Shown here in pieces: positions 27,999 through 33,806 of a stretch of 33,806 nucleotides of DNA. The translations under genes and the position numbers were made by a program. Origin of the DNA: an uncultured Granulosicoccaceae bacterium (GTDB taxonomy: Bacteria > Pseudomonadota > Gammaproteobacteria > Granulosicoccales > Granulosicoccaceae); contig CALHOU010000148.1 of NCBI GenBank assembly GCA_938035945.1, positions 1 to 33,806 on the forward strand. The letters are read 5' to 3'. Each line of letters opens with the position of its first letter. Within the stretch, counting starts at the first letter, position 1. Below the pieces are notes generated by a model. That model ran no database searches. It was not told the DNA's origin and saw only the letters and a program-made list of their open reading frames with translations.

Positions 27999-28215
27999 GG
28001 GACGTCTCCTAAATTAAAGTTTATTTCTCGAAATACGCAGTACAAACGACAAATGCGCAGTCATGTTCGACTTAGGAGGTAATGCAGATAGTGAGCCGCA
28101 GCGCACGAAAAACTCATCGAATAATGTGAAATGAATCACAGGAACTGCAGTTTTTTGAAGTAGTTCTTAAGAAGGTGTGAGTGCGATAGTTTTTTGACAC
28201 CGCCAAAGAAATACC

Positions 28216-28230
28216 GCTCGCTGATCGAGC
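28216..28230 (-). terminator. Short hairpin after the 1122-aa gene
   Basis: GCTCG and CGAGC form a 5-bp stem with a 5-nt loop 20 nt after the stop codon at 28250. GGTATTTCTTT follows on the minus strand. Weak as a terminator. Confidence 0.3.
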
Positions 28231-28249
28231 AAATTAAGTGACAATAAAC

Positions 28250-31200
28250 CTATTCAACAACGATCCGATAACTAACACTACCTTGATTTGAAGGCGGTAA
28301 TGTACCTTGAAAAAGCCATTGCACTTGCGTGCCGTTTACATCGGGCGCGCACTGCAACGCTGCTGGCGTTTGTGTGCATTGTGCAGATGATGGATCTATT
28401 TGTGTGAACGCAGGTGCTTCATCATTAATAACCAGATCATTAATATTGCCAGCACCGGTATTCGAATAGTTAATCGTGTATTCAAGTACGTGACCAGGCA
28501 AAGCCGTATTTTGATTAACGCTCTGCCCACCCAAACTTATATTGCGCACAGATTTTTCCAACACTAAATTACCAACACCTGCCGAGATGATCGATGTTAT
28601 GTCCTGATTGGTATTGCTAAAGCTTATGCCGTGCGCGGTAGCGGATAAATCAGCCACTTGCATATTTGCCGTTATATCCAGGGTGTGAGTTTCACCTGCA
28701 TTTGCAGTGGCAGAAGAAACTACTTCAATATATATACAGATAGGGGTATCAAATGCCGCGTCAATGGCTGCATTGATTAAGTAATCTGTACCGTCAACTT
28801 GGTCGTTGCAATTCAAATCATGATAAATATTTTCTACCCAATTGCTGCCAGGGTTTGAGCTTGTTGCAGTTACGTTAAAACTAACCGTGCCATGTGTTGG
28901 AGATTCATAACGATGATTGTATACGGCACTTGCACCAGGCTGTATGTTAGATGTTTGATTCAGCACAAGCGATGGTCGGTTAATGACGCCTACATATGTT
29001 CGATTTGCATTAACATCAGCTTGCAGTAAAAAACGAACACGCCCATCAGCGTTAGATGCATCGCTACCCATGGGCATTTCACTGACAAATTCTGTGTTGG
29101 ATATGGGCGCAATGACAATATCTATTGTTTGATTTAAGTAACTTGAATCTATTTGTGCAGACCAACTGCCATCAGCCGTGGTCACAGCGCTTGCTATCTC
29201 ATTACCTGATGCCACGTCCACAACGCTAACCGCCCTTCCCGCCACACCATTTTCCTGTGCCTGTTGAACACCATCATGTGAGGTTAATGGATTTGACGAC
29301 GTATCATTGAACACAACACCCTCTATTTGTACGACACCGTCAAGACCAATAACCGTCATACTATCTTGATCATTCGACATGTCTAATCCCGTTGCCGATA
29401 AATCGTTAACGTCATTACCGTTCTCATCAACAGCGTTAGCTTGCGCCTGATTTTCAAATACATTGGTATTTTCCGTACCACTAAATCCAACGTCTACACT
29501 AAATGTCATGCGCAACTCGTCATTAGCGTTTAGCACACCACTGGCACTGAGCAATTGATCGGAACCAGCTTGGCCGGTAAATGCTGTGTTTGCAACAAAA
29601 CCCGATGCTGGAGCAAAAACAATTTCAGGCAGCGATGTAATGACATAGTTGCCAGCACCAAAAACAACATCTAGGTTATCTACGAGCTGAATATCATTTA
29701 ACGGAGTTTGCCCCACATTCTTCGCTAATAGTGTGATCGTTACATTGCGATCGACCACATCTGCCACCTTGCCTAATCGGATTTCTGAATTCGTATTGCT
29801 TGGATCGGCTGCGCAAATTTCAAGCGACCAGGCGTTAATTTGTCCACGATTATTCCTTCGATTGTTTTCAACCTGCAAAGACCAAGTACCTTGCGCATTG
29901 ATTCCATCAAAAGCGGACAGCGGACCAACAGAACGATAGGTCGCACCACTAGCAGGAGGGCAAGCAAAATCACTGGTAGCCTCATCATCAATACTGACAT
30001 TTAGATTTCTGTTATCCCAGCAACTGTTTCCGTACATCAAGACCCGCTGACTGTCTTTTTGTAAATACCAATACAGTCCTCGTTGCCTTCGATGACTAGC
30101 ACTCAAATTCAAGATATTCACATCTGTCACAATTAAAGAATCGGGCACTGTTATGATCGATGTGATTGGATTACTTCGATTCCCACTGTACGTCACAGGC
30201 ACATCGGAAGATTGATAGATATAACTAATTTCTCCTGCAGGACAATTCCCACTATTGGATACGCCGCCGCTAAACTGCAAGCGATAATCTTCGACCTCAC
30301 CATTGTCAACATAACCCGTGGGTTTATAAATTTCGTTTACATTAGTGGCCGATCGGATTCGCATGTAACTGGTACCGGCGGTAGGTATTGTAAAATTAGA
30401 CCACTCTAACAAAGCGGTACCGTTACTTGCAGCACTACATTGCACTGGATAATTTGAATTGCGTTCGTTAAAATCAAACTGACCGTTTAAATTAAAGTCG
30501 ATCCAAGCAACAACGGACCCGCCGTTGCAGCTTACCGTTGAATTTGAACTTGAATCGCCAACCATTAATTGTGGTACAACAGACAATCCATCTTCATCAT
30601 CAATGCCGTCACTATCGTCGCCTGCCCCATCTATACCACCAACACCTGAATGTAGTGAATAAGGTTCGTTATCTGGACGCAAAATGCCGAGATGCGCAAC
30701 CGATCCAACCCCGGGACTGACTAGGTGCGTTGCGGCTCCATAACTATCAGGCGCATCGCCAAAGTCGTAGCTATACCCGCCTGTGAAATCCCAGATCGCC
30801 TGGCTAGTTGTCATTAGATTTTGAGTAGACGTAGCGCCTGTCGCAATGCTCACTTCTCTTACGCTCTGACCTACGTTCGTAAATAATCGACCATCAAGCG
30901 TACTTGCCAATTGGCCACCATCTCCAGGTGCGAGAAGCTCCCAGACATTGGCGATTAAATCAAAACGCCAGATTCCCGCATGTGTTCCTTCACCGGTAGT
31001 GGTTAAATCAGCCGAAGATCCATACATAACGATACTGCCAGCAACTTCGATTACAGCAAGGTCACCGAATCCGCCCAGCTGCTCTTTACTGCAGTTACAG
31101 GCCGCACTTATATTGAGTGCACGCATGCCAACCATCTGCCGACCATTGGCTGACATAGTCAATTCATATACTTCCTCTATAAAGCCATTATCATCCTCAG

Positions 31201-31618
31201 AACCAATGTAGTACTTGCCATTAAGAAACGAGCCACCCGTACTATTAATGTTGCGAATGGGGGCTTGGAAGAACCCGTTTTCAAAGCTGTTGATTAAAGC
31301 GTGTGAATTGGCTCCGGTGCCCAAAGCAGGGTCCCAGTAGTAAATACTGGAGGCATCGCCGTAATACATGAGACCACTGGTTGAATTTGCCGCAAGGGCG
31401 TTGATGCTGGCTGATAGGCTAGCCTGTGTTAAATAAGTTTCCTGCTGGGTATCGAGGTTTATCCCATAGAGTCGTGTTTGTGACGAATACAGAAAAATGT
31501 TGTCGGCTATAACGGCCTGAGGCAGGAAAAAGCAGAGTAAACAAAAAATTCTCGACAGCAGACCATGGCTGACACCACCAAAAGCAGGTTTTGTTCGATT
31601 GCGCCAGAAATTTTTCAC
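28250..31618 (-). CDS. Mosaic surface protein: propeller-like N-terminus, GEVEDY, P-domain, SdrD-like and DUF11 modules
   Basis: Exported protein of 1122 aa, function unknown. The signal peptide ends near QAVIA (about residue 38). Residues 40-280 carry short repeated strands (IFLYSSQTRLYGINLDT, SGLMYYGDASSIYYWDP) that resemble a beta-propeller of the type seen in surface proteins. FGDAPDSYG and GEVEDY (about 283-440) match the GEVEDY family, also present in the 631-aa protein. A proprotein-convertase P-domain follows at about 479-606 (SIITVPDSL, GTWSLQVEN, INAWSLEIC). An SdrD-like B domain lies at about 763-840, and DUF11 strands run to the end, with a CxxxxxxC pair shortly before YRIVVE. No protease domain accompanies the P-domain. 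The start is uncertain: the GTG at 31618 gives a normal signal peptide, while a TTG at 31669 is further upstream; neither has a good ribosome site. Confidence 0.85.
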   Translation of the reverse strand: MKNFWRNRTKPAFGGVSHGLLSRIFCLLCFFLPQAVIADNIFLYSSQTRLYGINLDTQQETYLTQASLSASINALAANSTSGLMYYGDASSIYYWDPALGTGANSHALINSFENGFFQAPIRNINSTGGSFLNGKYYIGSEDDNGFIEEVYELTMSANGRQMVGMRALNISAACNCSKEQLGGFGDLAVIEVAGSIVMYGSSADLTTTGEGTHAGIWRFDLIANVWELLAPGDGGQLASTLDGRLFTNVGQSVREVSIATGATSTQNLMTTSQAIWDFTGGYSYDFGDAPDSYGAATHLVSPGVGSVAHLGILRPDNEPYSLHSGVGGIDGAGDDSDGIDDEDGLSVVPQLMVGDSSSNSTVSCNGGSVVAWIDFNLNGQFDFNERNSNYPVQCSAASNGTALLEWSNFTIPTAGTSYMRIRSATNVNEIYKPTGYVDNGEVEDYRLQFSGGVSNSGNCPAGEISYIYQSSDVPVTYSGNRSNPITSIITVPDSLIVTDVNILNLSASHRRQRGLYWYLQKDSQRVLMYGNSCWDNRNLNVSIDDEATSDFACPPASGATYRSVGPLSAFDGINAQGTWSLQVENNRRNNRGQINAWSLEICAADPSNTNSEIRLGKVADVVDRNVTITLLAKNVGQTPLNDIQLVDNLDVVFGAGNYVITSLPEIVFAPASGFVANTAFTGQAGSDQLLSASGVLNANDELRMTFSVDVGFSGTENTNVFENQAQANAVDENGNDVNDLSATGLDMSNDQDSMTVIGLDGVVQIEGVVFNDTSSNPLTSHDGVQQAQENGVAGRAVSVVDVASGNEIASAVTTADGSWSAQIDSSYLNQTIDIVIAPISNTEFVSEMPMGSDASNADGRVRFLLQADVNANRTYVGVINRPSLVLNQTSNIQPGASAVYNHRYESPTHGTVSFNVTATSSNPGSNWVENIYHDLNCNDQVDGTDYLINAAIDAAFDTPICIYIEVVSSATANAGETHTLDITANMQVADLSATAHGISFSNTNQDITSIISAGVGNLVLEKSVRNISLGGQSVNQNTALPGHVLEYTINYSNTGAGNINDLVINDEAPAFTQIDPSSAQCTQTPAALQCAPDVNGTQVQWLFQGTLPPSNQGSVSYRIVVE

Positions 31619-31639
31619 GGTATATATAGAGTTTGGATC

Positions 31640-31653
31640 GCTCGTAAGCGAGC
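31640..31653 (-). repeat. Short palindrome upstream of the 1122-aa gene
   Basis: TTGCTCG-CTTA-CGAGCG on the minus strand is a 5-bp stem with 4-nt loop, 22 nt upstream of the preferred GTG start. The motif TTGCTCG-N4/5-CGAGCG recurs after the same gene at 28216-28230. Confidence 0.35.
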
Positions 31654-31734
31654 AAGAAATGATCCCCAACCCGACCGTATTTTTAAGACTTGGACTAATG
31701 TATTGGATTTAGTGCGTCATTTTATTGACTTTCC

Positions 31735-31765
31735 ATACACTTATTGCGTATACATTTAAGTGTAT
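31735..31765. promoter_or_regulatory. Perfect 9 bp inverted repeat between csrA and the 1122-aa gene
   Basis: ATACACTTA (31735-31743) and TAAGTGTAT (31757-31765) are exact reverse complements around 13 nt; the arm touches the last base of the csrA stop codon. The AT-rich arms fit an operator better than a terminator. An ATGGA motif overlaps one arm on the minus strand. Confidence 0.45.
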
Positions 31766-31992
31766 TACGTTCCTGTTTTTAAAGGCACGCCACTATCTGC
31801 CACTTTTGATTTAATTTTATTATCAATTAATTCCTTTGTAGCATCGTCAGCTATCTCCTCTCGCAAAATGGTGACATCTGACGGCGCTTCAATGCCAATC
31901 TTCACTCGATTATTCTCAATACCAAGCACTACAACGGCAACGCTGTCACCAATATATATTTTTTCATTTGACCTTCTTGTCAGGATTAGCAT
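31765..31992 (-). CDS. csrA: CsrA/RsmA-type carbon storage regulator
   Basis: RNA-binding post-transcriptional regulator that works as a dimer and binds GGA motifs, usually over ribosome sites. The 75-aa product begins [16 protein letters not shown] and contains [10 protein letters not shown] and VTILREEI, with the RNA-contacting Leu4, Arg6, Arg7 and Arg44 all present. It is slightly longer than the 61-aa Escherichia coli protein because of a C-terminal tail (about 53-75). The ATG at 31992 gives the canonical N-terminus; in-frame upstream extensions are not family-like. An ACGGA motif overlaps its likely ribosome site, which suggests self-control. It is the first gene of the minus-strand series of surface-protein genes, which makes them plausible, untested targets. 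Confidence 0.97.
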   Translation of the reverse strand: MLILTRRSNEKIYIGDSVAVVVLGIENNRVKIGIEAPSDVTILREEIADDATKELIDNKIKSKVADSGVPLKTGT

Positions 31993-32003
31993 TCGATTTG
32001 TTT

Positions 32004-32008
32004 TCCGT
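32004..32008 (-). promoter_or_regulatory. Candidate CsrA-binding motif at the csrA ribosome site
   Basis: ACGGA fits the ANGGA core known for CsrA and lies 12 nt upstream of the csrA ATG, where the only Shine-Dalgarno-like bases are. A five-base motif can occur by chance, and no clear hairpin displays it. Confidence 0.35.
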
Positions 32009-32042
32009 GTTTGGATTTCGATGTCGGTGATGCCTAGAACGC

Positions 32043-32083
32043 AAAAAAAAAGCGTCAGCACTTACCCATTTGCAAGTGGTGCT
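32043..32083 (-). terminator. T9 run with weak hairpin upstream of csrA
   Basis: On the minus strand a weak 5-bp hairpin (two competing registers within 32057-32083) is followed after five bases by nine T (32043-32051). It could end a transcript that enters from the right, or attenuate csrA. Nothing recognisable lies upstream on that strand. Confidence 0.3.
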
Positions 32084-32559
32084 GCAATTTTGATGAAAAA
32101 TAAGGCCGTGGCTAACCCCTCAGATCGAATGAAACGGTTAGCTGATGAGACTGAAAGCCATTAAATATGAAAATGTAAAAAATGTTTTACAATTTCAGAG
32201 TGATAAATATAACCTGGACTAAAGTACGCACCACTGTCGCAGCAGGCATTTGAAGCAGTAACCCACGTTATGTCCTTTGTGGTAGCTGAGATTGCTCGTG
32301 TGATTTTTGAAATTAAATCTAAGAGAAGATTTATGTTCTTTCACTAACTAAAGGAATATAGAAACTCAAGAGAATCGTTTTTTTGTATCAGTTGATGCAA
32401 AAGGAGATATTCAACAACAGACAAAAACTTGCACAGTCATACACTATGGATGTTTTGGCGGTTGTTCTGACTCGAAAACTATAAATACGGGTGTCTAGTC
32501 TATTTAAGCCATTAAAAAATCATGCAATCAGTGAAACAGTAAAACCTTATTGCTTGATC

Positions 32560-32576
32560 ATCTTTAAATTAAAGAT
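32560..32576. promoter_or_regulatory. AT-rich perfect palindrome
   Basis: ATCTTTAA and TTAAAGAT flank a single A, giving 8-bp arms. It is far from the nearest start codon (about 430 nt), so a role as operator is only possible if a promoter lies close by. Confidence 0.3.
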
Positions 32577-32748
32577 CGGACTTATTAAATGACGATTTTC
32601 ACTAAATCTCATCTAATAGATTTATTGAAAAAAACAAGTTCAACTCCCAATTTTTGACATGAATTTTTCTGACCGAAGGAGTAAACTTTTGGAGTTAGAA
32701 CTGAAACGAAATATTTAAATACTGCTATACAAATAAGGTATAAGCACA

Positions 32749-32788
32749 GTTATTCCGAATATTCATTACTTGAATAAAATGGAATAAC
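32749..32788. repeat. Two-part hairpin upstream of the plus-strand gene
   Basis: GTTATTCC (32749-32756) pairs perfectly with GGAATAAC (32781-32788), and inside TATTC (32760-32764) pairs with GAATA (32772-32776). It lies about 220 nt before the 160-aa gene and may belong to its control region. Confidence 0.4.
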
Positions 32789-33010
32789 TACTTTATTTAC
32801 CGCAGTTAACCTATCGATGTTCGACTAATCAGAGCGATATTTTTCAAGCTGGATAATATTTAGTTCGGCATTGAAGTAACAGTTACAAATTCAATTGCTG
32901 TAGAAAGAGAACTATTCTTGCAAGGCGTACGTATACATTATTAAATTTATCGTAGCACCAGTTACAGTAAATTTGGATTGCCACAGATGGCATATGATAT
33001 GGGGGTTCAC

Positions 33011-33493
33011 ATGCAACAAGAATGTAGTAGACACGATGTAATTCACGAATTGGAAACTGTATTGGCGGATGCGAAATTTGCGGCAGCGCCACAAATGTCG
33101 GCATTCTTGAAATTTGTTGTTACCCAAACACTCGACGGCAATGCCGACAGAATTAAAGCCTATACAGTAGCCGTTGATGCGCTGGGCAAACCAGCGACCT
33201 TCGATCCGCAAAATGACCCATCAGTAAGAGTGCTAGCAAAACGCCTAAGAGATACCTTAACTGCTTACTATGATAGAACATCAGGACACTCAGTTATACT
33301 AAGACTTCGTAGCGGTTCTTACATACCCAAGTTCGAAAAGACCGACCAAGCACAAAACGTTGTTAACACGTCCAATGTAACACCGTTGAATCGTGCATCT
33401 AATAATGAACTCTCTGTTTCTAGTGAACCCTCTGCTTCGGGTATGACAAGTGGTACAAGCATATTCAACACGAACAAAATTGCCAAGCCATAG
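33011..33493 (+). CDS. Stand-alone copy of the N-terminal domain seen in cyclase/TPR signalling proteins
   Basis: A 160-aa cytosolic protein. Residues about 10-105 match from memory a domain that precedes adenylate-cyclase or tetratricopeptide modules in many proteobacterial proteins: FLKFVVTQTLDG, IKAYTVAVDALGKP, FDPQNDPSVRVLAKRLRDTL, and RLRSGSYIPKF. The usual downstream modules are absent; the chain ends after a Ser/Asn-rich tail of about 50 residues. It may therefore be a naturally short protein or a gene remnant. I chose the ATG at 33011 because GGGGG lies 5 nt upstream; ATGs at 32987 and 32999 and a TTG at 32978 are also in frame. Its stop codon is 2 nt from that of the convergent membrane-protein gene. 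Confidence 0.75.
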   Translation: MQQECSRHDVIHELETVLADAKFAAAPQMSAFLKFVVTQTLDGNADRIKAYTVAVDALGKPATFDPQNDPSVRVLAKRLRDTLTAYYDRTSGHSVILRLRSGSYIPKFEKTDQAQNVVNTSNVTPLNRASNNELSVSSEPSASGMTSGTSIFNTNKIAKP

Positions 33494-33495
33494 AG

Positions 33496-33806
33496 CTAGC
33501 TATTGACACTTAAACTATTACGGATGGCTTTTTTATAAAGCCACATCCCTATCGCCAAGGAAAGTGCGAGCATGCTAACGCTATAAAGTAGATAAGCATT
33601 CGAACCAATTCTCAGTCCTGCGCCAAGCAAAGCGAATACGATCATTTGCGGCAAGTAACCCAACCAAGAACTCGACAGGAATTTTCTGGCCGATATTGTT
33701 GTTACACCTGCACATAAATTGGTAATTAAATTAGTGCCCAATGGCTGTAGGCGCAGTACCAGTATTTTTAAGAACACATCGGAGCGCAGTAACTTATTCA
33801 AATTAC
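33496..33806 (-). CDS. VTT-domain (TVP38/TMEM64, DedA-like) membrane protein, C-terminal part
   Basis: Integral membrane protein, cut by the window edge: the frame stays open to the last base, so the N-terminus lies outside and the TTG at 33801 is not a true start. The visible 103 or so codons contain the conserved region LRLQPLGTNLITNLCAGVTTI, then SSWLGYLPQMIVFALLGAG, and a last hydrophobic helix followed by WLYKK. This is the C-terminal half of the SNARE-associated/VTT family, whose bacterial members are linked to lipid transport across membranes. It converges with the 160-aa gene with 2 nt between the stop codons, leaving no separate terminator space. Confidence 0.85.
   Translation of the reverse strand, partial: NLNKLLRSDVFLKILVLRLQPLGTNLITNLCAGVTTISARKFLSSSWLGYLPQMIVFALLGAGLRIGSNAYLLYSVSMLALSLAIGMWLYKKAIRNSLSVNS

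Larger units (their letters stand above)
32084..32977. other. AT-rich gene-free region with several palindromes
   Basis: About 0.9 kb without a convincing gene on either strand. Inverted repeats include GCTAACC/GGTTAGC (32111-32117 and 32136-32142), ATCTTTAA-A-TTAAAGAT (32560-32576) and a longer hairpin at 32749-32788. A 25-codon frame at 32270-32347 has no ribosome site. GGA motifs are too few for a CsrB-type RNA. Confidence 0.5.

Noticed and set aside
28069..28129. Plus-strand TTAGGAGGTA followed by ATG and 15 codons
   Set aside because: The spacing between AGGAGG and ATG is only 2 nt and the peptide is very short, with no support.
31760..32164. Plus-strand frame of 134 codons opposite csrA
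   Set aside because: Antisense of a clear csrA gene; a TTGACT...TATACA pair upstream of it is likely chance in AT-rich DNA.
32270..32347. 25-codon plus-strand frame in the gene-free region
   Set aside because: No ribosome site and no recognisable sequence.
32084..32977. CsrB/RsmZ-type sponge RNA next to csrA
   Set aside because: Either strand has too few GGA motifs and no series of GGA-loop hairpins.
33799..33801. TTG as the start of the right-edge membrane-protein gene
   Set aside because: The frame is open to the window end and the family has more N-terminal sequence, so the gene is simply cut.

Overview
The window reads as the chromosome of a Gram-negative bacterium, most likely a marine-type gammaproteobacterium. 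The evidence is an ATP-type PEP carboxykinase, a CsrA with the canonical N-terminus, lipoprotein signal peptides, OmpA-type peptidoglycan-binding domains and outer-membrane beta-barrels. The genus cannot be named from the sequence. Thirteen consecutive genes between 148 and 31992 all run on the minus strand. Only a small plus-strand gene (33011-33493) and a partial membrane-protein gene at the right edge lie outside this series.

Layout in transcription order (right to left). csrA (31765-31992) heads the series after about 1 kb of AT-rich DNA without genes. Next come a 1122-aa mosaic surface protein (propeller-like N-terminus, GEVEDY, P-domain, SdrD-like and DUF11-like modules; 28250-31618), a 162-aa single-domain DUF11-like protein (27510-27998), a 1017-aa DUF11-repeat protein (24319-27372), and a 2039-aa protein that carries DUF11-like and Ig-like modules in front of a predicted C-terminal outer-membrane barrel (18070-24189). 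A 186-aa OmpA-like lipoprotein overlaps the last by 13 nt, followed by an 880-aa DUF11-repeat protein and a 363-aa OmpA-family protein, all almost without gaps. After 13.8 kb the character changes to four larger genes: a lipidated OmpA-like protein with two OmpA C-domains (11690-13507), two giant fusions of thrombospondin-type-3-like calcium-binding repeats with a lipidated OmpA-like protein (6916-11280 and 4161-6764), and a free calcium-repeat protein with a C-terminal sorting-type tail (2199-4094). pckA (148-1773) is an unrelated housekeeping gene with its own promoter and terminator.

How they may work together. The region looks like an envelope-spanning surface system. The OmpA-type proteins can hold peptidoglycan, the 2039-aa barrel protein with its overlapping lipoprotein could be an outer-membrane platform, and the DUF11 and calcium-repeat proteins are extended exported modules. 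This is inferred from domain content and order only.

The most unusual observation is that two proteins carry, in one reading frame, an N-terminal signal peptide, a Cys...Asp-Pro-hydrophobic-Arg sorting-type tail, and then a second, internal lipoprotein signal with lipobox cysteine before an OmpA module. The same two halves exist as separate genes in the same locus. If processed, these would be single-gene precursors of two envelope proteins.
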